Source: Verrucomicrobiota bacterium (GTDB lineage Bacteria; Verrucomicrobiota; Verrucomicrobiia; Opitutales; Opitutaceae). From it: a DNA stretch of 64,000 nucleotides. The stretch covers positions 1 through 64,000 of the forward strand of contig JAEWBF010000039.1 in NCBI GenBank assembly GCA_023391285.1. The letters are read 5' to 3'. The notes beneath the pieces were generated by a model. It did no database searches and was not told the origin of the DNA. It saw nothing but the letters and a program-made list of their open reading frames with translations. Of this stretch, positions 1 through 13,541 are shown one piece after another (positions within the stretch are counted from its first letter, which is position 1; every line of letters begins with the position of its first letter). A program made the translations under genes and the position numbers.

Positions 1-12
1 GGGGGGGGGGGG
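1..12. repeat. G12 homopolymer at window edge
   Basis: The window opens with at least twelve consecutive G residues. It lies downstream of the uvrA stop codon and may continue beyond the left edge, so its true length is unknown. It could be a slippage-prone tract or an assembly artefact. Confidence 0.6.
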
Positions 13-27
13 CGCGGCGCGCAGCGG

Positions 28-63
28 AAGCTCCAAGGACCAAGATCCAAGCTCCAGAGAAGA
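28..63. repeat. Heptad array, AAGCTCC family (copy 1)
   Basis: Five 7-bp units in register: AAGCTCC, AAGGACC, AAGATCC, AAGCTCC, AGAGAAG. It lies just beyond the 3' end of uvrA. A second copy sits at 10829-10868 with the two middle units in swapped order and the same AGAGAAG end. Confidence 0.85.
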
Positions 64-82
64 GCCAATTTTCAAACCCCAG

Positions 83-6220
<6,138 letters not shown>

Positions 6221-6272
6221 GGATGCGGAGCGGGACGGCGAATGCAACTCAGCCGTGGGTGGAAGCGAAGGC

Positions 6273-6294
6273 TCCTGACAGCGTGGTGTCAGGA
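6273..6294. other. Perfect 8-bp stem hairpin over a stop codon
   Basis: TCCTGACA, a 6-nt loop, then TGTCAGGA spans the glycosyltransferase stop codon, ahead of uvrA. There is no T tract, so terminator function is uncertain; it could be an RNA-processing or attenuation element. Confidence 0.45.
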
Positions 6295-7395
6295 AGTCAG
6301 GCGCGCGAAGAGATCGAGGTAGGCGGCGACCTGGCGGGCGGGGTCGAAAGTGGTATGCGCGAAGTGGCGGGCGGTGGAGGAGAGGGCTTCGCGCGCGGAA
6401 GGCGGAAGGCTTGCGAGGTGTTCGATAGCGGAGCGGAAGGCGGCGCGATCGTGGCGTGGAATGATCCAACCGGTGTGGTTCGGGACGAAGGTTTCGTCTA
6501 GGCCTTGGGCGTCGTAGCCGATGCAAGGCAAGCCGTGGGCCTGGGCCTCGATGAAGAAGTTGGAGAGGGATTCGGAGGCGGAGGCGTGGATGGCGGCGTC
6601 GGCGGCGGCGTAGAGCGGGGTGGGGTCGCGGACGAAGCCGAGGAATTTCACGCGGGCGGAGAGTTGTTTTTCGGATACGAGCTGTTCGCAGGCGGCGCGG
6701 GCGGGGCCGTCGCCGGCGAGCCAGAGTTGGAAGTCGAAGGAGGGCGGGAGCGTCGCGGCGATTTCGATGAGTTCGCGCTGGTTTTTTTCCGGGCGGAACA
6801 TTGCGACGTTGAGGAGGATGAAGGTGGCGGGATTGCGCGGTGGGGGCACCGCGCCTCCACTTGCGGAGGTGGCGGGGAAGACGAGGGAGTTGTGGATGAT
6901 GGAGATTTTTTCGGAGGGCAGAGCGTGATCGCGGACGAGGAGGTCGCGGGCGGCGCGGGAATTGGCGACGATGTGGCGGACGCGCTGGAGCGAGCGGCGG
7001 AAGAGGAGCGGGAGGGATTTGCCGGTGCGGAGGGTGGCGAGGACGGCGGCGGACGGGAGACGTTGTTGCAAGGCACCGGCGTAGCAGTTGGCCATGCGGC
7101 CCATGCAGAGGACGATGTCAGGTGAGAGACGGGCAGCGGTGGCGAGGAGGCGCGGCGCGAACCAGTCGAGGCGGGTGTCGAGAGGTTGCAGGACGTGACG
7201 CGAGACGGGGGCAGCGATCGTCGAGGCGAGCGCGCCGTTCGGGCGGAAGGTGAGAAGATGGGAAGCGTGGCCGGCGTGAGCGAAGGCGTTGGCGAGGAGG
7301 ATCGATTGGCGTTCGGTGCCGCCGCTGCGCAGGTAGTCCTGAACAATGAGGATTTTCAGTTGCGGGACAGGGCGAGCGGAGGACAGTGAGGCCAT
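6289..7395 (-). CDS. Glycosyltransferase family 4 (GT-B fold)
   Basis: A 368-residue GT-B glycosyltransferase, retaining group 1 type. The N-terminal acceptor domain begins KILIVQDYLRSGGTERQ, with the Gly-Gly-Thr-Glu pattern of GT4 enzymes. The C-terminal nucleotide-sugar domain begins near NVAMFRPEKNQ and contains the acidic ASESLSNFFIEAQAHG motif. The sugar donor and acceptor cannot be told. The inter-domain linker contains a palindromic repeat translated as GGAVPPPRN. The start ATG lies 2 nt from the divergently transcribed holin-like gene. uvrA follows on the same strand after about 70 bp that include a hairpin over the stop codon (6273-6294), so co-transcription is plausible. Confidence 0.88.
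   Translation of the reverse strand: MASLSSARPVPQLKILIVQDYLRSGGTERQSILLANAFAHAGHASHLLTFRPNGALASTIAAPVSRHVLQPLDTRLDWFAPRLLATAARLSPDIVLCMGRMANCYAGALQQRLPSAAVLATLRTGKSLPLLFRRSLQRVRHIVANSRAARDLLVRDHALPSEKISIIHNSLVFPATSASGGAVPPPRNPATFILLNVAMFRPEKNQRELIEIAATLPPSFDFQLWLAGDGPARAACEQLVSEKQLSARVKFLGFVRDPTPLYAAADAAIHASASESLSNFFIEAQAHGLPCIGYDAQGLDETFVPNHTGWIIPRHDRAAFRSAIEHLASLPPSAREALSSTARHFAHTTFDPARQVAAYLDLFARLTS
6831..6871. repeat. GC-rich palindromic element, type A, in a glycosyltransferase gene
   Basis: Same core as 3598-3637 with GG in the loop instead of AA, plus a second small stem CCTCC/GGAGG. It is translated in frame in the linker between the two Rossmann domains. Confidence 0.8.
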
Positions 7396-7397
7396 CG

Positions 7398-7832
7398 ATG
7401 AACGGGCTGCTTCAATTCCTGCTGCGCTGCGCCGTGCTGGCGTTGGGCGTGGTGCTTGCGACGAAACTGGTGCCGGGTATTCGCGTCGACGACGGAGCGA
7501 CGCTGGTGACGGTGGTGTTGCTGCTGACGCTATTCAACGCGGTGCTGAAGCCGTTGATGGTGCTCTTCACGCTGCCCTTCATTGTGCTGACGCTGGGGTT
7601 GGGGATCGTGGTGATCAACGCCTTGTTGTTTTTGTTTGTCGGCAAGATCGTGGACGGGTTCAGCGTCGATGGATTCTGGCCGGCGGTGGGTGGGGCGTTG
7701 ATCGTGAGTGTGACGAATATGCTGTTGGGCGGGTTTGTGAAGAAACGCGCGGAGCCGCGCGATCCGCCGGCGGGGCGTCGGCCGCCGGAGCGGCGGGTGC
7801 GCGAGAGCAAGGGTGATGTGATCGATATTTGA
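7398..7832 (+). CDS. 4-TM holin-superfamily IV membrane protein
   Basis: A 144-residue integral membrane protein of the mycobacterial-type 4-TM phage holin family (PF04020), usually a chromosomal protein of unknown role. Four hydrophobic segments are visible: about 5-25, 33-52, 58-82 and 92-112. The family features LVPGI and FNAVLKPLMVLFTLP are present. The C-terminus is Arg/Pro-rich and cytoplasmic-looking. An earlier GTG at 7386 would sit 2 nt from the GGAGGA at 7378-7383, so ATG 7398 is preferred. There are no lysis or phage genes nearby, so a lytic role is not suggested. Confidence 0.85.
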   Translation: MNGLLQFLLRCAVLALGVVLATKLVPGIRVDDGATLVTVVLLLTLFNAVLKPLMVLFTLPFIVLTLGLGIVVINALLFLFVGKIVDGFSVDGFWPAVGGALIVSVTNMLLGGFVKKRAEPRDPPAGRRPPERRVRESKGDVIDI

Positions 7833-7913
7833 AGGCGGGTGGAGGACGGAGTTTCCGTTTGACGGTGAGTCGGCCGGCGCTGACGGTGGGCGCCAAAGTT
7901 TACATCTCCCACC

Positions 7914-9311
7914 ATGGCTGAAACTATCGAATACGATCTGGTTGTCGTCGGCGGCGGTCCTGCGGGTTACGCGGGCGCGATTCGTGCCGGGCAACTCGGA
8001 AAAAAAGTCGCGTGCGTCGAAATGGAACGCGCGGGCGGCACGTGCCTGAACTGGGGGTGCATTCCGACGAAGGCGCTGCTCAAGAGTGCGGAGCTGTATG
8101 TAAAGATGAAGAAAGCCGAGGCCTTCGGGCTTTCGGCGAAGGAAGTGACGTTCGATTTCGCGAAGGTGATGGAACGCTCGCGCGGTGTCGCGGGGCAGAT
8201 GGCGAAAGGCGTCGAGTTCCTGTTCAAGAAGAACAAAGTCGATTACATCATCGGCAAGGCGGCGGTGCCGGCGGCGGGGATGGTCGAGATCGTCGAAGGC
8301 GAGAAGAAGGGGTCTTTTCTCAAGGCGAAGAACATCCTGATCGCGACGGGCTGCAAGATGCGGCGGATTCCGGATGTGCCGGTGGATGGCGTGCGCGTGA
8401 TGACGTCGCGCGAGGCTCTGGCGGCGAAGACGCTGCCGAAGTCGATTGTGATCGTGGGCGCGGGAGCGATCGGCGTGGAGTTCGCGTATTTCTTCAATGC
8501 CTTCGGCACGAAAGTGACGCTGGTCGAGATGCTGCCGACGATTTTGCCGGTGGAGGATGAAGAGATTTCGAAGACGCTGCATCGGGCGTTCGAGAAGCAG
8601 GGCATCACGATCAAGACCGGCACGAAATGCGAAAACTTCCGGGTCGGAAAAGACTCGGTGAAGTTAAACCTCGTGAAGGATGGCCAGAGCGAGGAAGTCG
8701 AAGTTGAAACCGTGCTGTCGGCGATCGGTGTGGTGGCCAATATCGAAGGCGTGCTCGGCAAAGCCGTGAAAGTGGAACTCGACCGGAACTACGTGAAGGT
8801 CGGCGACGATTATCAGACGGCGACGAAAGGCATTTATGCGGCGGGCGACATCATCGGGCCGCCGTGGTTGGCGCACGTGGCGACCTTCGAGGCGGTGAGC
8901 GCGGTGAACGGGATGTTCGGCCACGCGAAACCGGAACGCGTGAAGAATTTCCCGGGTTGCACGTATTGCCAGCCGCAGGTCTCGAGCACGGGCCTGACGG
9001 AGAAAGCGGCGAAGGAGAAGAAACTCGATTACAAGGTGGGCAAGTTTCCGTTTACGGCGTCGGGCAAGGCGGTCGCTTCATCCGAGAGCGAAGGCTTTGT
9101 GAAAGTGATCAGCGATGCGAAGACCGGTGAAATCTACGGCGCGCACATCATCGGTTCGGAAGCGACGGAGTTGATTGCCGAGTATGGGCTCGCGATCGAA
9201 CTCGAGGCGACGATCGAGGAAATTCATCAGACGATTCATGCGCACCCGACGTTGAGCGAAGCCGTGATGGAAGCGGCGGCGGCGGCGATGGGTGAGGCGA
9301 TTCATATTTGA
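7914..9311 (+). CDS. lpdA: Dihydrolipoyl dehydrogenase (E3)
   Basis: Flavoenzyme that reoxidises dihydrolipoamide with NAD+ in 2-oxoacid dehydrogenase complexes or the glycine cleavage system. At 465 residues it is full length. The N-terminal FAD-binding VVGGGPAGYAGA is followed by the redox disulfide GGTCLNWGCIPTK (Cys44, Cys49), an NAD-binding IVGAGAIGVEFA, the AAGDIIGPPWLAHVA FAD motif and the C-terminal His-Glu region HAHPTLSEA. No E1 or E2 gene is adjacent, so it stands alone. A strong hairpin terminator follows at 9383-9411. Confidence 0.96.
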   Translation: MAETIEYDLVVVGGGPAGYAGAIRAGQLGKKVACVEMERAGGTCLNWGCIPTKALLKSAELYVKMKKAEAFGLSAKEVTFDFAKVMERSRGVAGQMAKGVEFLFKKNKVDYIIGKAAVPAAGMVEIVEGEKKGSFLKAKNILIATGCKMRRIPDVPVDGVRVMTSREALAAKTLPKSIVIVGAGAIGVEFAYFFNAFGTKVTLVEMLPTILPVEDEEISKTLHRAFEKQGITIKTGTKCENFRVGKDSVKLNLVKDGQSEEVEVETVLSAIGVVANIEGVLGKAVKVELDRNYVKVGDDYQTATKGIYAAGDIIGPPWLAHVATFEAVSAVNGMFGHAKPERVKNFPGCTYCQPQVSSTGLTEKAAKEKKLDYKVGKFPFTASGKAVASSESEGFVKVISDAKTGEIYGAHIIGSEATELIAEYGLAIELEATIEEIHQTIHAHPTLSEAVMEAAAAAMGEAIHI

Positions 9312-9331
9312 GCCGGTCGCGAGCATGCGGC

Positions 9332-9364
9332 GGCGGGGTCGGGAGACCCCGCCCTACAGGGCGG
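9332..9364. repeat. GC-rich palindromic element, type B, intergenic
   Basis: GGCGGGGTC, GGGA, GACCCCGCC followed by CTACAGGGCGG. It shares its core with the copy inside uvrA at 3074-3100. It lies between the lpdA stop codon and its terminator. Confidence 0.75.
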
Positions 9365-9382
9365 CGAGTTTGCGAGAAACAA

Positions 9383-9411
9383 AAAAGCCGAGGCGAATGG
9401 CCTCGGCTTTT
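9383..9411. terminator. Bidirectional rho-independent terminator
   Basis: An AAAAGCCGAGG / CCTCGGCTTTT stem with a 7-nt loop and A and T runs on the two sides. It serves lpdA on the plus strand and the dedA/tRNA-Arg transcript on the minus strand. Confidence 0.88.
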
Positions 9412-9422
9412 GTTTTAAAGAC

Positions 9423-9497
9423 TGGTGCGAGCGCCGGGAGTCGAACCCGGATCGACGGCTTCGGAGACCGCTACACTATCCATTGTGCTACGCCCGC
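9423..9497 (-). tRNA. tRNA-Arg (anticodon CCG)
   Basis: On the minus strand the acceptor arm GCGGGCG pairs with CGCTCGC. The anticodon loop CTCCGAA gives anticodon CCG, which reads CGG. The T arm contains GGTTCGACTCC. The terminal CCA is encoded in the DNA (9423-9425). The gene lies 54 bp downstream of dedA on the same strand, preceded by a T7 run and followed by a terminator. Confidence 0.95.
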
Positions 9498-9550
9498 AGA
9501 AAAAAAGAACGGCGCGAAACTCACGCGCAGCGCGCGGAGTGTCCAGCAAA

Positions 9551-10225
9551 TCATTTCACCGGAACGACGGCCGCGCGACGGGTTTCGCGCCGAGCGCGAA
9601 AGGCTTCGAAGACCATCGGAAGGACGGAAAGGATGATAATGGCGAGAATAACGAGTTTGAAGTTCTTCTGCACGAACGGCTGGTTGCCGAACATGAAGCC
9701 GGCGTAGATGAAGAAGTAGATCCAGATGAAACCGCCGATGATGTTGTAGGCGATGAAATGGCCGTAAGACATGCGGCCGATGCCCGCGACGAACGGAACG
9801 AAGGTGCGAACGATTGGAACGAAACGGGCGAGGATGATGGCGCGGCCGCCGTATTTTTCGAAGAAGGCGTGGGCGCGTTCGAGGTGTTTCTTACGGAGGA
9901 AGAGTGAGTCTTCGCGTTTGAAGACGGCGGGTCCGATTTTGGCGCCGATCCAGTAGTTCAATGTGTCGCCAATGACGGCGGCGATGAAGAGGAGGACCGC
10001 CATCAGATGGACGTTGAGGCCAGTTTCGGGCTTGGCGCAGAAAGCGCCGGCGGCGAACAGCAGGGAGTCGCCGGGGAGGAACGGGGTGACGACGAGGCCT
10101 GTTTCCGCGAAGATGATCAGGAAGAGGACGGCGTAGGTCCACGTGCCGTAGTCGCGGATGATTTCCGCGAGGTGGACGTCGATATGGATGATGAAATCGA
10201 TCAGCTTCTTGATCAGGTCGAACAT
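9551..10225 (-). CDS. DedA family membrane protein (VTT/SNARE-associated domain)
   Basis: A 224-residue inner-membrane protein of the DedA family, now thought to act in lipid (undecaprenyl phosphate or phospholipid) flipping and membrane homeostasis. It has several hydrophobic helices, the re-entrant motif ETGLVVTPFLPGDSLLFA, and the conserved ARFVPIVRTFVPFVAGIGRM segment with the functional Arg residues. Length is typical. It lies 65 bp downstream of the small basic protein gene, with a terminator in between, so it probably has its own promoter. tRNA-Arg follows on the same strand. Confidence 0.92.
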   Translation of the reverse strand: MFDLIKKLIDFIIHIDVHLAEIIRDYGTWTYAVLFLIIFAETGLVVTPFLPGDSLLFAAGAFCAKPETGLNVHLMAVLLFIAAVIGDTLNYWIGAKIGPAVFKREDSLFLRKKHLERAHAFFEKYGGRAIILARFVPIVRTFVPFVAGIGRMSYGHFIAYNIIGGFIWIYFFIYAGFMFGNQPFVQKNFKLVILAIIILSVLPMVFEAFRARRETRRAAVVPVK

Positions 10226-10239
10226 GATGGGAGGGCGAA

Positions 10240-10272
10240 AAAAAAGCAGGCAGTCGTAAAACTGCCTGCTTC
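10240..10272 (-). terminator. Rho-independent terminator of the small basic protein gene
   Basis: On the minus strand, GAAGCAGGCAG, loop, CTGCCTGCTT is followed by a run of eight T. It starts about 20 nt after the stop codon of the 51-residue protein gene. Confidence 0.88.
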
Positions 10273-10290
10273 AAGGAAAAGATTGGGAAC

Positions 10291-10446
10291 TCAGACGTCG
10301 GGCTTGGTCTTGCGGAGACCCTGGACGCGGTCTCCCGCTTTCCACTGGCCGCGCTTCTTGAGAAGATCGATGCGCTCGAAGCGCTTGAGGACGTTGCGCT
10401 TCACGACGATACCGGAGGCGCCTTGGAGGCTTTTGTGCTGTGACAT
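10291..10446 (-). CDS. Small basic protein, Chlamydia/Verrucomicrobia type
   Basis: A 51-residue, Lys/Arg-rich protein beginning MSQHKSLQGASG, with VKRNVLKRFERIDLLKKRG in the middle and VQGLRKTKPDV at the end. This matches the family known from Chlamydiae, Verrucomicrobia and relatives (TIGR04137), whose role is not established; a ribosome or RNA association has been suggested from its composition. It is monocistronic with a strong terminator directly downstream, which fits high expression. The family assignment is from recalled family features and is the best taxonomic marker in the window. Confidence 0.88.
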   Translation of the reverse strand: MSQHKSLQGASGIVVKRNVLKRFERIDLLKKRGQWKAGDRVQGLRKTKPDV

Positions 10447-10473
10447 GGCTTTGAAAGGGACGATTGCAGGTTG

Positions 10474-10815
10474 CTAAAGGGGCGGAGTGCTAGAGTTCGC
10501 CCTGGCCCATGACAAGTATTTTTCTCCCACGGAAACGGCCGGCAGGACAATCCATTCGGGGGTGTCGTAGGGATGGCGGTCGCGAACGAAGATTTCGAGA
10601 TGAACGAGTTGAGCGGGAAGGAATTTGAAGCAGAGGCGGAATTCTTCACTGCGCTCGGGTTGGTTTTTCCAGCGGTAGTGCGATGCAATGGGGCCGTCGA
10701 TTTGGACGCAGGCGGCGAGATTTTGGGCGATGGTGTCGCGCGCAAGCGTTTCGGCGGCTTCGCGGGAGCCGACGGTGGTCCAGGCGAGGTGGAGGGCGGG
10801 GGTGGGTGAAAGCAT
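10474..10815 (-). CDS. cutA: Divalent-cation tolerance protein CutA
   Basis: A 113-residue CutA1 protein that forms trimers with a ferredoxin-like fold and is linked to metal tolerance. Recognisable parts are AWTTVGSREAAETLA, LAACVQIDGPIASHYRW, and the C-terminal HPYDTPEWIVLPA, where the family has HPYExPEI. The ATG at 10815 is chosen because the family starts just there. The frame runs further upstream only through a heptad repeat array (10829-10868), which lies in the 5' leader. It is about 27 bp upstream of the small basic protein gene on the same strand. Confidence 0.93.
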   Translation of the reverse strand: MLSPTPALHLAWTTVGSREAAETLARDTIAQNLAACVQIDGPIASHYRWKNQPERSEEFRLCFKFLPAQLVHLEIFVRDRHPYDTPEWIVLPAVSVGEKYLSWARANSSTPPL

Positions 10816-10828
10816 GGCGGATGAGTAA

Positions 10829-10868
10829 AAGCTCCAAGATCCAAGGACCAAGCTCCAGAGAAGGTCCA
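10829..10868. repeat. Heptad array, AAGCTCC family (copy 2)
   Basis: Units AAGCTCC, AAGATCC, AAGGACC, AAGCTCC, AGAGAAG, then GTCCAA. The two middle units are in swapped order relative to copy 1 at 28-63. It lies in the short space between the divergent genes cutA and rpoZ, in the cutA leader. Confidence 0.85.
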
Positions 10869-10982
10869 AACTTGTAATCCTCAAAGTCGATGAGACGGCA
10901 GATGGCGGGGGGAAATTGGCCCTTGACGCAGGAAACGTGGGGGCTACTCCTCAACGTTTTTCATCGGAGAGAACCGACCACC

Positions 10983-11183
10983 ATGAGAGACGATTACGTT
11001 AAAGAAGCGCTCAAAGTCATTCCCGACCCGAACTTGTTGATCAATGTTGTTTCGCGTCGCGTGAAGCAGCTGCGCCGCGGGAACCGTCCGCTGGTCGAGT
11101 CGCTGGAAAAGCTGTCGTCGGAAGACGTCGCGCTCCGCGAAATCATCGAAGGCAAGATCAGCTACGAGCTGGGCGACAACTGA
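10983..11183 (+). CDS. rpoZ: DNA-directed RNA polymerase omega subunit
   Basis: A 66-residue RNA polymerase assembly subunit. It starts MRDDYVKEALKVIPDPNLL, followed by VVSRRVKQLRRGNRPLVE, where the family has a conserved Arg-rich helix, and ends EIIEGKISYEL. The ATG at 10983 has GGAGAG about 12 nt upstream. The frame is open upstream to 10890 but that part shows no family similarity. A hairpin with T5 follows at 11203-11237, and smpB lies downstream. Confidence 0.9.
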   Translation: MRDDYVKEALKVIPDPNLLINVVSRRVKQLRRGNRPLVESLEKLSSEDVALREIIEGKISYELGDN

Positions 11184-11202
11184 GCCGTTGTCTTGAATTT
11201 CA

Positions 11203-11237
11203 AAGGGCGGCGCCGCGATTGCGGGAGCCGCCTTTTT
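11203..11237 (+). terminator. Hairpin with T5 after rpoZ
   Basis: GGCGGC pairs with GCCGCC and encloses an inner CCGC/GCGG stem, followed by TTTTT. It ends just before smpB, so it separates rpoZ from smpB or attenuates read-through. Confidence 0.7.
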
Positions 11238-11259
11238 CGTGCATGGATGTGCCGACCTC

Positions 11260-11736
11260 ATGACCGCAAAGAAGAAAGATGCCACGCGCTACACGGAAAT
11301 CCGCAACTCGAAGGCGTTGCGTGACTACTTCGTGGACGAGAGGTTCGAGGCGGGAATTCAGTTGCGCGGGACGGAGGTGAAATCGATTCGAGCGGGGAAG
11401 GCGCAGATCAACGACGCGTTTGGCCGGGTGGAAAAAGGCGAGGTGTGGCTGCATGGGGCGCACATCGAGCAGTATGCGTTTGGCAACATTCACAATCACG
11501 ACGCGAAACGCGTGCGGAAGCTGTTGTTGCACCGACATCACATCCGAAAAATCCAGGTGGCACTCGATAGTGGCGGGCGGGCGTTGGTGCCGCTGCGCAT
11601 GTATTTCAAAGATGCGTTGGTGAAAGTCGAAGTGGCGCTGTGCACGGGCAAGAAGCTCTTCGACAAACGCGAGACCTTGAAAAAGAAGGTCGAGATGCGC
11701 GATGTGGACCGCGCGATGAAATCCTACCGGCGCTGA
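11260..11736 (+). CDS. smpB: SsrA-binding protein SmpB
   Basis: A 158-residue partner of tmRNA in trans-translation rescue of stalled ribosomes. Family motifs are NSKALRDYFVDERFEAGIQLRGTEVKS, GKAQINDAF, RKLLLHRHHI, LVPLRMYF and the Lys-rich C-terminal tail DKRETLKKK. ATG 11260 is taken rather than an upstream GTG at 11239 that abuts the T run of the preceding terminator. The gene converges with the receiver protein gene and their 3' ends overlap by 13 bp. No tmRNA gene is seen in the window. Confidence 0.95.
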   Translation: MTAKKKDATRYTEIRNSKALRDYFVDERFEAGIQLRGTEVKSIRAGKAQINDAFGRVEKGEVWLHGAHIEQYAFGNIHNHDAKRVRKLLLHRHHIRKIQVALDSGGRALVPLRMYFKDALVKVEVALCTGKKLFDKRETLKKKVEMRDVDRAMKSYRR

Positions 11737-12173
11737 GCGCGCGGTGGGGATTGTTCAGTGGGCGCGGAGTCGGCTTCGGCGTTGGCGGGGACGATGGCGA
11801 ATTCGGGCACGTGGATCGCGATCTCGTGGGCGAGTGTTCTCCAGCCGAAGGGCTTAGCGAGGATGGCGCGGAGCGGTTCGCCGGGAACGATGGTTTGATC
11901 GATCAGGTGTGAATGGCCGGTGATGACGATGAAGGGCGTGCCGGGCAGCAAAACAGAGGCGGCGCGGATGAATTCGAAGCCGTCCATCTGAGGCATGTGG
12001 TAGTCAGTGACGACAATACCAACCTCAAGAGAGGGAATGGCGGCGAGGGCGTCGAGCGGTCGCGTGAAGGCGTGGACCGGACACGGAAGGTGCTCGGTCA
12101 ACATGGTGGCCAGCAGGTCGACGTAGGATTTCTCGTCGTCGACGAGGACAATACTTTTGGGCTGGGACTTCAC
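11724..12173 (-). CDS. Single-domain response regulator (receiver only)
   Basis: A 149-residue CheY-like receiver without an output domain. Acidic pocket Asp12/Asp13, phosphoacceptor Asp57 in VVTDYHMPQMDG, Thr85 in VITGH and Lys107 in LAKPF are all present. The last 30 residues form a Pro/Ala/Arg-rich tail. No sensor kinase is adjacent, so the partner is unknown. It is likely a phosphorelay intermediate or acts by protein contact. Its 3' end overlaps smpB tail to tail. Confidence 0.88.
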   Translation of the reverse strand: MKSQPKSIVLVDDEKSYVDLLATMLTEHLPCPVHAFTRPLDALAAIPSLEVGIVVTDYHMPQMDGFEFIRAASVLLPGTPFIVITGHSHLIDQTIVPGEPLRAILAKPFGWRTLAHEIAIHVPEFAIVPANAEADSAPTEQSPPRAQRR

Positions 12174-12267
12174 GAAGCGGGAAGCCGGACGTTGGGAGAA
12201 TCGCCAGCGAAACGCAATGCGGGAGGCGGGCTTGCACCGTGGGGCGGAGTAAAGGGAAACTGAATCG

Positions 12268-12738
12268 ATGATTCACGTGGTGTTGTTCCAGCCGGAGATT
12301 GCGCCGAATACGGGAAATGTCGGACGGATGTGTGCGTTGACGAAGTCGCGACTGCATCTGATTCATCCGCTGGGATTCGTGATCAACGATCGCAATCTGC
12401 GCCGGGCCGGGATGGATTACTGGAAATCGCTCGACGTGCATGAGCACGCGGATTGGGCCGCGTTTCGGGCGAGCGGTGCGGGGCCACAGCGATTGTGGCT
12501 GTTTACCACGAAAGGTGCGGGGAGTTTTTGGGACGCGGGATTTGCCGATGAAGATGGGTTGGTTTTTGGCAACGAGAGTTCGGGCGCGCCGGACTGGTTG
12601 CACGATGAAATCGGGATGGAGCGGCGGGTGAAGATCCCGCATGCGAATCCGGAGCTGCGGTCGTTGAATCTGAGCACGGCCGCGGGTGTGGCGTGTTACG
12701 AGGCGTTGCGGCAGGTGGGAAGTTTGCGGCAGGGATAG
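12268..12738 (+). CDS. trmL: tRNA (cytidine/uridine-34 2'-O)-methyltransferase TrmL
   Basis: A 156-residue SPOUT-class methyltransferase that modifies the wobble base of tRNA-Leu isoacceptors. It begins IHVVLFQPEIAPNTGNVGRMC, the family signature, and has NRNLRRAGMDYW-like NDRNLRRAGMDYW, then LVFGNESSGAPDW and the C-terminal knot segment IPHANPELRSLNLSTAAGVACYEALRQ. Length is typical. It is divergent from the receiver gene and ends in the strong terminator at 12753-12786. Confidence 0.94.
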   Translation: MIHVVLFQPEIAPNTGNVGRMCALTKSRLHLIHPLGFVINDRNLRRAGMDYWKSLDVHEHADWAAFRASGAGPQRLWLFTTKGAGSFWDAGFADEDGLVFGNESSGAPDWLHDEIGMERRVKIPHANPELRSLNLSTAAGVACYEALRQVGSLRQG

Positions 12739-12752
12739 GGATCCCGCGGAAG

Positions 12753-12786
12753 AAAAAAGGACGCCCCGAAGAGGCGTCCTTTTTTG
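12753..12786. terminator. Bidirectional rho-independent terminator
   Basis: AAAAAAGGACGCC, a short loop, then GGCGTCCTTTTTT lies between the convergent trmL and the secreted-protein gene. Confidence 0.93.
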
Positions 12787-12808
12787 CGTGGGGGGGCGGT
12801 GACGAAAA

Positions 12809-13417
12809 CTACTTTGCGGCGACTTTGGATTTTTTCGCGGCGGCTTTGTAGGCGCGATCGAGGGCGGCGTTGTAGTTTTTTTCCACTTCAGGGTAGATCG
12901 ACATCACGGTCGCGAGCGATTGGGCGTAGCCGGGCGAATTCGAATGGGTGACGTGCAGGTAGACGATGTAGTCGTCGAGGGTCTTGAAGGAGAAGTCTGA
13001 GGTGGACTTCACGAATTCGGCGCCGCCGACGGCGGCGAATGCGCCGAGGGATTTGCCTTTGTTCTTCGCGGCGCCGGAGAGCAATCCACCGAGCGGAACT
13101 TTGGCGGCGAGCGCGCCGGCAGCCTTTTCGCCGACCTTCGCTCCGACGGCGGCGCCGGCCTGGGCGTTGAACGCCTTCACGGCCCACTCGGTGGGTTCGC
13201 CCTTGGTGTTGTAGGGGACGAAGTATTTGCCGGATTTGTCGGTGAGCGGCGTGGGTGCGGGAACGTTGATCGATTGGGCCTGGTATTTCGTCGTGAGCTT
13301 GGAGACGACGGTGAGAATCTTTTGAGCACGGACGATATCGCCGGCGTCGAGGGCGAAGGCGAACGACGGTGCGAACAAGAGGGCGGCAACGAGCAAGCAG
13401 CAGCTGGAGCGGGGCAT
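12809..13417 (-). CDS. Secreted Ala/Gly-rich protein of unknown function
   Basis: A 202-residue protein not recognised as a known family. ATG 13417 gives a clear signal peptide (MPRSSCCLLVAALLFAPSFAFA, cleaved about residue 22). The mature part has a helix, then a 60-residue Gly/Ala segment (AGAAVGAKVGEKAAGALAAK and similar) that resembles a glycine-zipper membrane-inserting region. It ends in a Lys/Ala-rich tail AYKAAAKKSKVAAK. The frame is open upstream to 13501 but lacks signal-peptide character there. It is monocistronic between a terminator and the mechanosensitive channel gene. Envelope-associated by inference only. Confidence 0.7.
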   Translation of the reverse strand: MPRSSCCLLVAALLFAPSFAFALDAGDIVRAQKILTVVSKLTTKYQAQSINVPAPTPLTDKSGKYFVPYNTKGEPTEWAVKAFNAQAGAAVGAKVGEKAAGALAAKVPLGGLLSGAAKNKGKSLGAFAAVGGAEFVKSTSDFSFKTLDDYIVYLHVTHSNSPGYAQSLATVMSIYPEVEKNYNAALDRAYKAAAKKSKVAAK

Positions 13418-13541
13418 GTTTTGGGTGGGTTGAAGTGGACGCGCCGACGCGGTTGGCGCGCGTTCAACATGCCGGAAGCTGCGCCCGGCGGGAATACGCA
13501 AACTTGCTTATGACGGGTGGCGCGGCGTTCGGCTTGCCACG

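Noticed and set aside
7398..7832. Holin-like protein as evidence of a prophage
   Set aside because: No phage structural, lysis or integrase genes are nearby, and this 4-TM family is common in chromosomes.
9292..9636. Plus-strand open frame across the tRNA region
   Set aside because: It runs through the lpdA terminator and antisense to tRNA-Arg, with no family resemblance.
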